A DNA stretch of 64,000 nucleotides, from positions 12,677,080 through 12,741,079 of the forward strand of contig CM046844.1 in assembly GCA_025618425.1 (NCBI GenBank), given 5' to 3'. The notes under the pieces are model-generated. The model was not told the DNA's origin, did no database searches, and was given only the letters and a program-made list of their open reading frames with translations. Below, piece by piece: positions 44,027 to 56,469 of this stretch; the stretch's first letter is position 1, and each line of letters opens with the position of its first letter. Origin of the DNA: Heliocidaris tuberculata (lineage: Eukaryota; Echinodermata; Echinoidea; Camarodonta; Echinometridae). The position numbers and the translations under genes were made by a program.

Positions 44027-46965
44027 AAATTATGCAAATAGTCATTTTCGGTCAAAGTGGCCACAATGACCAAAATGGTCGCAATGATTTAAACACATCC
44101 AATTAATAGATCGTTCTGGAATGATCATATTTTCAATCAAAATTTGATGCAGGCCAAAAATCAAACAAAAATGATTCAGATCAATCAGTGAATGGAATGA
44201 TATCGGTTTTTTTTTGCAAAAAGGTGACCATTATGACAATAATGTCATATGTGAGGTCAATAAGACTAACTTTTGTGGAATCAGCGCAAAATTTTACATA
44301 GGATGAGCTTTTCAAACACTTCCCATCAAAATTCTTATTTGGTAAGGAAGCCCAACATTGCTGCTAACTAATTCTGAGTTACTAATGGAAATTATACAGT
44401 CAAATGGTCAAAGTGGGTAAATCGGTAGCCTAGCTAGAGCCGGGGTAATATTGGAGCGCCTTGAGTACCATTCATGGTGGATATGAGCGCTGTATAAATA
44501 TCCAATATTATTATTATTGTTATTTAATACCTAAGTGACGGATTTTGCCAAAATGACCGAAATGGTCAAAATGATTCAAATACATGTATCCAATTGGTAG
44601 ATTGTTCTGGAATCATCACACATATCTAATTGGAATTTGGACACAGAAACCCACCGACAAACGATTCAGATTGGAAAACAGATCTGATTTCAGAAGGAAT
44701 GATATCGTTGGACCTTTCGTGGCTAAAAAGTGACCATTATGACCAGAATGTCATAAGTGATACCAATTAGACTAGCATTTCTGGAATCAGCGCTAAATTA
44801 TGCATAGGATGAGCTGTTCAAGCCTACCCTGACAAATTCTTATTTGGATAAGAAAGCCAAATGGAAACCGTGCAGCTCACTATTCTCAAATTGCTAACAG
44901 AAATTACGCAAATGGTCAATGTGGGTCAAAGTGGCCAAAAAGACCGAAATGGTCAAAATGGGTTAAGATATATCTAATTGATAGATTGTTCTGGAATCTT
45001 CATACATATCTACATGTAATTAAGAACTTGGATGCCAAAACCCACCTCAAATGATTCAGATTAAAGATTTGATCTCAATTCAGACAAAGAAGGAATGATA
45101 TCGTTGGTCATTTTTTGACCAAAGAGTGACCATTACGACCAGAATGTCATGAGTGAGGTCAATAAGACTAACATGTTACGAATCAGCGCTAAATTTACAT
45201 AGGATGAGCTTTTCAAACCTTCCACATCAACATTCTTCTTTGGAAAAGAAAGCCTAATGGAAACCTTGAAGCTCACTATTATTGAGTTTGTAATATAAAT
45301 CATGCAAATAGTCAATGTGGGTCAAAGTGGTCAAAATGACCGATATGGTTAAAACTATTTAAATACACAAAATTAATGAATTAATCTGAAATCATCATAC
45401 ATATCTAACTTGAATTCGGATGCCAAAACAAACCTACACATGATTCAGTTTAAAATTTTTATCAAGATTCAAAGAAGGAATGAACATATCATTGGTCATT
45501 TTTATGCCGAATAGTGACCATCATGACCAGAACGTCATGAGTGAGGTCAATGAGACTAACATTTTTGGAATCAGCGCTAAATTGTACATAGGATGAGCTT
45601 TTTAAAACTTCCCCATCAACATTCTCATTTGGATATGAAAGCCTAATGGAAACTCTGAAGCTCACTATTTTCGAGTTTCTAATAGCATGAACAGGGATTA
45701 TGCAAATGGTCAGTGTGGTTCAAAGTGGTCAAAATGAGCGATAGGGTCAAAACTATTTAAATACACCCAATTAGTCGATTGTTCTGAAATTATCACACAT
45801 ATTCAATCAAGAATTTGGCTGCCAAAACTTACCTACAAAATGATTAAAATTGAAAATTTGATCACGATTCAGACAAAGAAGGAATGATATTATTGGTCAC
45901 TTTTTGGACAATTTTGACCATTATGGCCAGAACATCACGAGTGAGGTCAACAAGACTAATATTTTTGGAATCAGCGCTGAATTTTACATAGGATGAGCTT
46001 TTCAAACCTTCCCCATCGACATTCTTATTAGGAAAAGGAAGCCATATGGAAACCGTACAGCTCACTATTTTCGAGTTTCTAGTAGAAATTACGTAAATGG
46101 TCAATGTGGGTTAAAGAGGCCAAAATGACCAAAATGGTCAAAATGATTTAAATACACCCAATTAATAAATTGTTTTGAATCATCACACATATCTAATTAA
46201 GAATTTGGATGCCAAAACCCACCTACAAATGATTCAGATTAAAAATTGGATCATGATTCAGACAAAGAAGAAATGATATGATAGGTCAGTTTTGGCCAAA
46301 AAATGACCATTATGACCAGAATGTCATGAGTAAGGTCAATAAGACTAACATTTTTGAAATCAGCTCAAAATTTTACATAGGATGAGCTTTTCAAACCTTC
46401 CCCATCAAATTTCATATTTTGGTGGGAAAGCCCATGTAAGCCTTGCTGATCAACATTTTTCGAGTTTCTAATGGAACTCATGCAAATGGTCAATAAGGGT
46501 CAAAGCGGCCAAAATGACCTAAATGGTCAAAATGGTATAACTACATTCAATGAATTGATTGTTCTGGGATCACCACACATTTCTATATTAAGTTTTGAAG
46601 TAATAACCGACTCTGCAAATGATTCTGATTACACTATATATCAGATTTTGGACAAAAATATGACTTAAATGGTAATTTTTGGCCCAAAAGTGGCCAAAAT
46701 GACCACTTCATTGTTATTGGGGTCAATAAGACCACTTTTTTTCGAATCAGTGCACATTTTTACATAGGATAGGCCTATCAAACCTTCTTCGCTGATAACA
46801 ACAATTGGGATTATTACCCCTGATCAGAATTCACCAAAATGGTCATTTTTGGTCAAAAAGTGGTCAAAATGACCAAAATGTCGTGAGTAGAGTCAATAAG
46901 ACATTTTTGGAATCAGCGCAAAATGTTACTCCAGATAAGCTTTTCAAACCTTCCCCAGCAAAAAT
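44027..46965 (-). repeat. 389-bp satellite-like repeat, minus-oriented block
   Basis: About seven diverged units in the opposite orientation. The landmark GATGCCAAAACCCACCT (or its variants) falls near 44148, 44640, 45029, 45418, 45808, 46207 and 46585. Spacing is 378-399 bp, except the first interval, which is enlarged by a SINE-tail insertion at 44420-44527. Frames of up to 80 codons recur in the units, but substitutions between units fall at all codon positions, so they look noncoding. The rightmost unit is truncated. Confidence 0.85.
44420..44527 (+). mobile_element. SINE 3'-tail fragment inserted in the array
   Basis: GAGCCGGGGTAATATTGGAG..GAGCGCTGTATAAATATC..TTATTATTATTG matches the tail layout of the SINE at 56470-56766 (GAGCTAAAGCCAGGGTAATA..ATGCGCTATACAAGAACGG..TTATTATC). 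The repeat unit continues on both sides. Confidence 0.6.
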
Positions 46966-47041
46966 TCTGATTAAAGCCCCCTATCTCCTGGACTATATTT
47001 CTTTGGGAAGTAGGTCTACGGTCGGGGGAGTTGAGCATTGC

Positions 47042-47101
<60 letters not shown>

Positions 47102-48838
47102 GCCACGATACTGCATCTAATATCAACTTGATTTTGTTCTGGGTAATTTTGTTTTATTATATAAAATAGGAAGGGGCGAGCACGTGTATATTGCATTATG
47201 ATATACAAGTATAAGCCGTTGTAATCCATTCAACAACGTCAGTTCGATGCTCCACTTTCGTCAACATCTATTTCATCATTTCTTTAAAAAAAAAATTTTT
47301 TTTTTACTTCATCCCAGAGTGTAGCAAGCCGTAACATGCATTTTTGTTACTTTGTGAAATATCACCTGGTATTAAAACTGGCATTTATATTTAAAGAGCA
47401 GGTTGAACTGGATAAGTCAGAATCCTATTTCTTTCAGAGGATATGTATCTTGGCATAGAGACTAAAGATTACCCTAATTTTCGAAAATCTTTTTTTTTTA
47501 AGATTGCTTTGTTTCGATTTCTCTTTTTTTAAAGGCAATATTAACTAGCTGACCTGCTTACATCAAACACAAAATATATTTTACGCGTGGGTGTTATAGG
47601 TCATTAGTTGAAAAATAGATTCTGTGATTAGTAGGTTCAGGTTCTTAAAGCACTTTAAAGTACAATTTATAAATTTGTCATCATAAATTTTATATAAACG
47701 AATATACAACTTTTAAAAAAGTCTTTTACTACTTGAAATTTGTGTATACTAAGCTCTAGAAAAAAATGCATCGTTATCTCTTACACTTCCCTGGTAATAG
47801 TATTGAATGAAGAAAGAAAAAAAAACCCCTATTTTATTATTTATTCACTGCGGAGAGAAATGCCATATTTCGCTACACATTGGCCATACTACGACATTGA
47901 TTCACTCCGACTTGTAGTATACGCTAAACGTACTGTGATATAACTAGAAATGAAGATGAATACCGAATATAACATCGTTTGTAAGAAATTTTATCATGAA
48001 TTGTTCAAGAAGAAGAAGGATTGACGTCTAGTAAAGGGATATGTGAAGATGTGAAATGAAAGATATTGAAGATCTTATACTTTGTTGAATGGGCTACCCT
48101 GATGAAATATTCATTGTGAGAATTATTTTCGTATTGCTGTACTATTAACTTCAAATCGTTGATATTATTATCTAAACGAGGACCTGCAAAGGAATACAGT
48201 ACCACTATCCATATAATGTTGCTTTTGGACTGATATTTCGACTTGAAACTGTACCAACAATTTTTTGGATCAATGTTTCACAGAAAAGTGTTGGGTAAAC
48301 GGAACAATCAGGGAAATAGAACATGGTGAAAATCGGACAAAGAATTTAGTAAAGTAATGATTTCCTTTAAAGTTGTAATGACTAATAACATGCAGAAGCC
48401 TATTTTCGTCGAGGAGTAACGAACTTTGTTCTTAAAACGGTTCTGACAAACAGTTCGTCCCACAACTCAACACATCATATGTGTATCAGATACATGCAAC
48501 AAGAAAAAAAAAAAAAAATAGGCCAACGAGACAGTATTGACAATGCCATCCTTGGGTGCTATCTGTCTTAAAGCGGTTTTTAAAGATAATGCTCGTAAAT
48601 CATTAAGAAACATCGCGTGGCAAATCAGTAAGACGTGTGCCTCTCTGCTTATTGCATTCTGATTAAAGAAGACAAAAATAAACAAATGTCACGTTGGATA
48701 TTTCTGAAATTCAGCGGACAATCCACAAATGCAGACAGTTTACGGACAGTGACATTATGTTAAAAGAACTGTGAATTTTCACATTGCTAAATGTATCTTA
48801 AATCTCAGACAATACTTCTTTGTCCATGAAAACAATGC
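46966..48838. repeat. Compound (TA)n(GA)n and noncoding stretch
   Basis: (TA)n at 47042-47060 switches directly to (GA)n at 47061-47100. The rest, to 48838, is AT-rich without genes. Confidence 0.7.
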
Positions 48839-48926
48839 TTAACCCGTTGACTACCATGACTACTGGATTCTCTCATTCCCATAGGCTTAATACAGGAACC
48901 ATCCGGCTCCCGTACGCAATGAGTTA
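48839..48926. mobile_element. Small TTAACCC/GAGTTA palindromic element, copy 3
   Basis: TTAACCCGTTGACTACCATG..CATAGGCTTAATACAGGAACC..CCCGTACGCAATGAGTTA. Same structure as 1467-1545 and 27062-27142, with a small insertion near the left end. Confidence 0.55.
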
Positions 48927-49624
48927 TTTCTTCATTTTTTTAGCAAAGGTAGCCATGGAAAAAATGCAGTAAAAGCTACCCCAGGCACCTGTGTCCCTAC
49001 CCCGTTTTTACGCTATATCATGTAAAGCAAGTTAATGATTACCCGATTTAATTCTCCGACCTTTGTAGATGACTTCGTTGTAGAACAAAAGATCGAGTAA
49101 AATATAATGCAGCATATTTTAGGCTAAACGGGATGCTAAGCATTAGATCTGAAGTTGATACGTTTTGATGAATTCCTTTTTATTTATTTATTTTTTTAAT
49201 CGAACACGCTTATCTGTCCCCGAGCTCCACGGTAAAGAGCATTTATAGAACACATGTAATTATATGGTGTATATCAACTGAAAATACGACTATTAACAAA
49301 CGATATAACTGTGGTTCCTTCATACACTTACAATGGGAATGCCTGGTATAGAGTTTACACTGCAATCTCAAACAAAGAATAAATGTGAAGGAAAGACACA
49401 TATTGATTTCATATAATGCGCTTTGTGATTTAAAAAAAAATAGTGTATAAAGTTCAAACCAGTGTCCTCGATGCTCTCGTTAGCTACTATGCTTTCAACA
49501 TATTTCTCTACCCAAGAACAATGTGCCTCCATCAGAGAGCTATTAACATAGAGATTAAGGCTTCATACATTAATCTATATGTAATTTAAATCCCCTGATC
49601 TCCTAATATACATGTATATGTAGG
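48927..49624. other. Noncoding stretch
   Basis: AT-rich; no gene seen. Confidence 0.45.
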
Positions 49625-49780
49625 CTAACACAACAGGACAGACTCCAGAATCTCAGAAATTATAAATGGCCACACTCTCATTCTTTATATAGAACTCGCA
49701 TCACTGCAAATATGGAATCCCTCAAATGGTTACCAGTTTGCAACCAACTTGTTTTGAGGTTGCTACATCCCTTTTTATGA
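49625..49780 (+). pseudogene. LINE ORF2 fragment, C-terminal region
   Basis: A 51-codon frame ending in TGA reads LTQQDRLQNLRNYKWPH, then SHSLYRTRITANMESLKWLP, then VCNQLVLRLL. The order L-x-x-x-D-R-L-Q-N, R-x-x-I, then S-L-x-W-L-P-V is the conserved region after the RT domain in CR1/L2/Jockey-type LINEs (L-T-K-x-Q-R-x-R-L-Q..L-H-W-L-P-V). A short internal deletion is likely between the two motifs. Confidence 0.6.
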
Positions 49781-52700
49781 CTAGCTTTGATTATAAGTCT
49801 GATCATGCTTTTGTTGATTTTGTCTTTACTGTATGAGTATATTTGTGTAGCCTATATCAAACGCCTTCCTTTATTTGATGATGTTGTTTTTTCAATGCAC
49901 ATAATATGTAATTATGACTATCTATAATATGTACGATATATATTAAAACTAACAGATCAAACAAAATCAGTTAAATTATTGAACATGAACAGAGTGTGAT
50001 GTAATTTGTTTCTCTCAAAGGTGCCGGCTAACTAATTCACTAAAGCGTGGGTATATTAAGCATTTACAAAATCAAGTTAGAAAAAAGGCTGTCGTTAGAG
50101 GGGATTGTGAGGGCGTGGGGTTTCAATCATTTTCCGGCAGACATTTCATTGTCAAAATTATTTTCTTTTCGGAGGTATTTTCTTTTTATGGACAGGGGTT
50201 GACGGTGTGGAGCTAGAGGTAAAATATTGGTTTGACATTTTCTCTTTTATTTATATAGACTGTTTCAGCAAAGCAAATTAATACGTACTGTTCCAAGGGA
50301 AAGAGAAGAAAGGAAACACTTATCTCTTTCTCCCCCAGTCTCCGATGATTTATTGATTTCCTCATATTTAAACATAATACTTCAATGACTGGCGTATGTT
50401 AAAGAAAGTGTCGTATTTGTACAATTCCTACAGTTATTATTTCCCCACTTCAGTAAAAGCGAAGCACAAAGAACGTGAACATCAGAAACAGCTTAATAAG
50501 TATCAATATTGTCCATATTAAATATTGAATATTAAATTACAAAGTGCATGATATAAAAATTGATACATATGGAGCTTGCATCCCCAGGACGGGGTCAAAA
50601 CCAATGCAAATAGTCACCTTTTCATCTGCCAATGATTCTAATTGAATCTTACATCATACGTAAGCTATTCAATACCGAACGTAAATACTGGAACTGATGG
50701 CGCCAAAATTAGACCATGCTTGTGACAAGTCAACAAGCCGAATGACCCAAATTCGGCATTCCCACACTAAGAAAACACATCCATTCACCAAAAAGAAAAA
50801 GAAAGAAAGAAAAAAAAAAATGCTGAAGAGCTTAATCATGAGGAACTGATGCTGATGCGGGATGCGAAAAATCATTTACATCCTGTCCGTAAAACAGGAC
50901 AATTGGATCACTGTAACCGTTACAGAACACAGCCACCGTAGTGACCGTACTAATGCACCATCACACGAGTTAAGGCGTGGGAAGATGCCAGCAATTAGTG
51001 AAGCTGGAGTCCTCTCCTTTCCCTAAAAAAAAGTGTAGATCAACAAACAAGGTGACTACGTCATACAATGCATTTTATCCCAAAATACAGAATCATTTGA
51101 TAGTTCATTGTACGGCTTTCAAGTAACCAGACATACGTCATAACCAATTTTCATCTTGTGCATATTTTTCCATAGAAAGATGGTCTTATGATATTCATTT
51201 ATTTTCCATGGTGTTTTTTTTTGTTTGTTGTATTTTATTAAGAAACTTCATTGACATTAACATCATTTTTTTTATTGACTTGTTTATTCAAATCCCCTAG
51301 ATTATCAGAAACTGTCAATTTTGGACATCCGTCCCCCTTAAAAAAATCACTCATACTACTACTACTACTACCACTAAATAGGTGTTAAAACTTGTGCTCA
51401 ATTGCTGAATTTAAGAAACTGAAAATTCCACATCGGGCAAGAGGGTAGACCCCCCCCCCCCTTCAAGGGCGAAATGAAGATTTTATGCCCATGTTTATAC
51501 TTTTAAGTGTTCCACGTGAAACCTTGCACTAGGTGTTCCGGACATTCGTTCCGGTGAATCCTCAATAAAGAAGGCTGGATTTTGATTATCTCGATGGCCA
51601 AATCTCCTTGAAAACAGGCATTTAGCTTCTTTTAATGCATGCATGGGCGTTTTCAGTAGATAATTATAATCTTAAAAGATTTTTAAAAAAAGCACCTGTC
51701 CAGCCAATGACTCATTATTGCGAATCTTCCTTGTTTAAGATATACAAATATAAAAGTTGATCGCAATGTTAGTAAAAATCTTAGGACCTACACTAAGAAT
51801 AGAAAGTATACACAGAATAAAATACCTTGAAACGTAATTTAAATTATATAAATGGCAAGGTATTCCTGGGTGTTTGCTGTTTGCATTTGGGAAGCGACAA
51901 CAACATTTTAAGAAAATAAATTAAAAAAACAACAAAGAAACAAAACAAATACTACTTTACCGTATACACAGTGCTGTCGTATTGTATTTTTCAATATTTT
52001 CTGTCCAAAACGTGTTGATAGGTGTCAGAGAAGAGAACAAAATATTTGACATGTTTTATTTGATAAGTTTAAATTTGAGGAACTTGCAGTAAGATCTGTG
52101 ACATTTCTCCTAAAAGCTATTAATGAAATAATGATTCGTGTTTTTTTTTTATAAAGTAAATTTCACTTTTTGACAAATCAGAGCCATGAATTGCGCTTCG
52201 CAGCTACAATCCAGACTACTCCTTGCAACCGAGTCATGAATTTCTATTGACACTAGGTAGCAAGAGGCTTTCCCAAGTATTCTAACCCCGATGACCTAAT
52301 TTACTCGATGAAAAAGAGTTTAGATACTGATAATCTTTAAACTGATAGATTAACTTTGTGAAAAATTGTAAAATCAGCTCAAATGCCAGTGACTTGTGTG
52401 CAGTCCTCTAACTACATATATAATTAAGGATATGTGAAAGTATGAGAGAAAATGGAACCCGTTTACTATCCTAAAAAAGAGAAAATCGCGATCAATCACT
52501 AGCGCAAGTCGCTCGGCTTCTTCGCTGCGCTGCAGTCACAAAAACCAAGCACCAGCGCTTGGCGATTTCAGAGCGGGTTTCCAGCCCGTACGGTATTCTG
52601 TGATAGAACGAGGTATGCCAACCGTAAGAGTTCTTTAGAGTTCGGTGGTACTCTATCCCGACATCAATGTTCAATCGTAAATATCTTGATATATAAACGA

Positions 52701-54344
52701 CCGATCAGCTTATAAAACTCAGGCGATTCCTGTCTGAGCTAAAGGTTTGCAATTATGATTACAGCATTAGCTGGAACAGTGATTTCAATCCTGGGCAAAG
52801 TTAATCAATACCTTTAAACTGGGAGATCCCGCTTCCAAAAGCAAATCAAAGTGATATAACATCATATTTTATGCATTAATTTGATATTCATATAACCAAA
52901 TAAGGCGGTAAGGTTGCTGAGCAGCATTTAACGATTAAATCAACGGTTTGTCCAGTTGTTCAAAAACAGCATTAAACAGCACATTTATGTCACTGTCGGC
53001 CATCTGTGTCTTTTAATCATTTCAATTAGATGCACATGTTTCTATTTTCAATTATAGAATCATAATAATACATATTTTTTAAACTTGTCTCAAACAGAGT
53101 AAAAATGTACATAAGAAATACGAAATTGTCACTCTTTCGTTTTCTCCCCTTGTACGCTCGAATAAAATTTATTTAACGATGCCTTGGGTCAAACGTTCTA
53201 AAATGCGCATACGTTATAAATAATAAACAAGCAAAACGCACAATTGATCAATAAAAACATGTGGTCCTTAGGGAAGTACGTGACACTGGCTAGAGTTTTT
53301 ATTTAAACTGCGTTGGAGTAAAAATTGAGCGATTGGTCGATTTTCCTCTTGATTAAAAACACAGACGTGTTTTTCGAACGCTATTTACGTTTCACACGCG
53401 CTCTGCTAGACCATACCCAAGTTTTAAATTCATATAACCTATAAAAATAATGATCAGGTCAACACAATGAGTTTGTCTGTGTCTTTCTTTTTAAGTAGTT
53501 CAGATATAACTGTTTTGTTTTGTAAAAAAATATTGCACTTCCATTTTTTTTTCAGCAAGTAATAATAAATTACAGGAATATTTTCATCTCAGAGGGCCAA
53601 CATGGAAATATTAATGTTATCGAGATATAAAAAACCTTCGGCTGAGAAAAAAAAGGGCGAAAAAAATTAGTCAAGTACATGATGACTCTTAAAAATCCAT
53701 TTGTATTAGCTTATCTAAAAACCCTTCTTCCAGTAAGGTCAGCGCAAGGTTTCCTTTCTTTTAAAGATTGGTGTCATAATATAATATTTAGCAAAGAAAA
53801 TGACCATCTTTTAAAAGCAGGTAAGACAATTTCATAAACTTTTCACCCTTACCCTCCTTACAAAAAACTTTATAATTATATTTTCTTTATCATCATAGAA
53901 GAAAACTTAATGCCACTGCTCTATACATGTTTGTGCAATCGGCAAAGGGGAAGGAGCATGATTCAAACTTTATTCTCTTTAAATCTTTCTTACCCTTTCG
54001 CATTGTTTTATGAAAGTTAATATCATACATTATTATTCATTACTTTGAATAATACTTCTAAAAACATCAGCCTAAAAGCAACAACAACAACAGCAACAAG
54101 GGACAATGGAATATGCCAGGTTAAATAACATTTATATTGCTTCTAAGAAGTCATTCTCGTTGTGAGGACCTTCCATAATAAAAAAAAAGGGGGGGAACGA
54201 GAATCAAAGGTTGGAATATAAAATGGACAGTTCTTCGTTCTTGAGCAAATGAAATAAATGTTTAGATATTAATGCAATTATCTTATTTCAAAATTGAACC
54301 ATTATTTGTTCTTTATTGCTAATTAAAAAGCAAATATATCTAAC
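49781..54344. other. Long noncoding stretch
   Basis: No gene supported across about 4.5 kb. Most is AT-rich. One more GC-balanced island at about 52490-52680 has a minus-strand frame (DVGIEYHRTLKNSYGWHTSF) without splice sites or recognisable family. A C run lies at 51450-51460 and a short CTA run at 51355-51373. Confidence 0.45.
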
Positions 54345-54450
54345 ATTCCCTTCGTGCAGTATGCCCGTTGCACTCAAGGCGCCATTTGCCTGACACATGA
54401 CTGCGTCAGTGACTGTCAAATTGCCTTCACAGGCTTGATTTGCCCAGGTA
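54345..54450 (-). CDS. Candidate internal exon of a secreted protein
   Basis: On the minus strand GTAATACTATTTCTTAG is a good 3' splice site. It is followed by T|ACC TGG.. encoding TWANQACEGNLTVTDAVMCQ, then ANGALSATGILHEGN, ending at AAT|GTTAGA, a weak donor. Two cysteines and one N-glycosylation site (NLT) suit an extracellular domain. The family is not recognised and no adjoining exon is seen. Confidence 0.3.
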
Positions 54451-54806
54451 CTAAGAAATAGTATTACGTGAATTAACTTATTGCGCTTTACAATGTTATA
54501 ATTATTACCCCTCAATATTGAATGTCAGGCCCACACAAGTGTGCACCATCTTCACTCTTCCGGGAATATTCCTATCATAGTTTTCCTCATGCATAAATGC
54601 ACTGTCAGGGCAACAGCAAATTCAATCACAATGGCTTCCAGCAATCCCCTCGGATACCCATTCTCGACCGGGTAAATACTGCAATGAACATTAATGTCCT
54701 TAATAGTAAAGGTTGTTCGACGCATGGTGCTGCGACAATTGCTCTGCGGTTAAATCCTACACTGAATGAATCCACAACTTCAACGCTGGACCCAACACCA
54801 TACTTA

Positions 54807-54872
54807 AAACCTAACCCTAACCCTTACCCTAACCCTAACCTAAAACCCAGATTGAAACCCTAACCCTAACCC
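54807..54872. repeat. Interstitial telomere-like (CCCTAA)n
   Basis: CCTAACCCTAACCCTTACCC continues as TAACCCTAACC, then a diverged patch, then AACCCTAACCCTAACCC. About eight hexamers of the animal telomere repeat (TTAGGG) are present in two blocks. Confidence 0.8.
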
Positions 54873-55061
54873 AATGATTTTGATTAGTCCCGGAGCAATA
54901 CTGTCGCCGGAAGATGTGATGGGACTCGAACTGCGGGAGGCGATCCACAAGACAACAACACCTCATTGAAGATTTACGGAAATACGATGATAAATTCTGA
55001 CGTCTATGATAATATACACATTTGAGTATCTACAAAATGATGAAGAACATGTCATAGTCTG

Positions 55062-56103
55062 GGAGCCTGTCCCGAAATAGTCACCCCATTTTACCCATAA
55101 GATTTGACCCCGTAAAGTTACTTAGACCATCTAAGTCATTGACAAAAAGGTTGTCAGCCTGACCGTAGCCGCCGGGTTTAGCCCCCAGAGCCCCCAAAAG
55201 AAACCTCAAAGTCGGGTCGATTTTACTTTCTCAAAAGTAGCCAAAAAATAATGTCAGGATTATGTAAACACACCCATTCTCCATCTTCACCTGTTTGACA
55301 AGGCATAATAGAAGAGCGTTTCAGGTATCTGTGGTATGTGACTGCCAGGCTGAAATGTACTATTCATGTGTTAATTGCACAGATACCAAGCAAGCTGCTC
55401 TATTACGCCTTGTCAGATGGTCAATGGGTGTGTTTACATAATCCTGACAATATTTTTTTGGCTACTTTTGAGAAAGCAATACATTTTTCACAATTTAATA
55501 ACTTATTACTCAAAAGACCAATTATTACCAAATTGCAACTCATGAAGATTATTATACTCAAAATTATCTTATGAAAATTTAAAGTGAATTGAATAAAACG
55601 CTTTAGTCAGAAGGTAAGAAAATAGTTTTTCTTTACATACAGAGCATTTTGGGGGGCAAAGCATTGTTGAAGGGCACTTTGGGGTTTTCTTTTCAGGGGG
55701 TCTGACACCCCCTTCCCGGTAGACAATTTTGTCAGTTTTTATATTTTTGGAATGTACATCCAAATCTCTTCCTTCTGACTTAATTTGGTCCCCGGGCGTC
55801 AAGGGAAAAAATTTACCCCAATTTTTAGGGGCCGTCTGACACCCCATCCCGACGGAAATTTTTGTCAGTTTTTTGTGTTTTGCAATGTCCAGTCATACTA
55901 CTTCCTACTGACAAAGTTTGGTGCATGGGGGGATGGGGTGAAATCGACCCGACTTTGGGGTCTCTTTTGGGGGCTCTGGGGGCTAAACCCGGCGGCTACG
56001 GTCAGGCTGACAACCTTTTTGTCAATGACTTAGATGGTCTAAGTAACTTTATGGGGTCAAATTTTATGGGTAAAATGGGATGACTATTTCGGGACAGGCT
56101 CCT
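55062..56103. mobile_element. Fold-back (long inverted repeat) element, copy 2
   Basis: A 1042-bp element whose terminal 165 bp are inverted repeats, about 96 percent alike by eye, starting GGAGCCTGTCCCGAAATAG and including GACCGTAGCCGCCGGGTTTA. Nested inside is a second inverted pair around TCAGGATTATGTAAACACAC and TGACAAGGCATAATAGA. Part of the inner left arm is deleted relative to 7296-8582. No protein. The near identity of the arms points to recent origin or gene conversion. Confidence 0.85.
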
Positions 56104-56352
56104 GGCCTATCAGCCTTTTGAGCACTGCACAATCATATGCCTTTAAAATTGATTTACGTGAACAATAGATGACTTGCTGGAGCTCAAAGCAAAATTCAAT
56201 TCATTTCCGATATTTTCGTGCCACAGGGTTTATTTACTTGGTGACAACACACCCAACTGATGATATTTGTCTGTTTTGTGGGCTAGGCATTCTATTTACC
56301 CTTTCTCTTCTTTTATTATTGTTATGCTATGTTGTAAGGTCAGAATATATAA

Positions 56353-56385
<33 letters not shown>

Positions 56386-56391
56386 CGCGCG
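56353..56391. repeat. (GT)n(GC)n alternating tract
   Basis: About 12 GT units switch to about 8 GC units with no interruption. Such alternating purine-pyrimidine DNA is a strong Z-DNA former. It lies 80 bp upstream of the SINE. Confidence 0.93.
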
Positions 56392-56469
56392 AGCGCACAC
56401 CCTTTCTAGTTCGTTGTAATATAAATGGGTATTGGAGAAAATTTATTTTCATTAATCTTGTATATTTGT

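Noticed and set aside
43205..46965. CRISPR-like reading of the regular array
   Set aside because: Units are about 389 bp with no short repeat/spacer structure, and the genome is eukaryotic.
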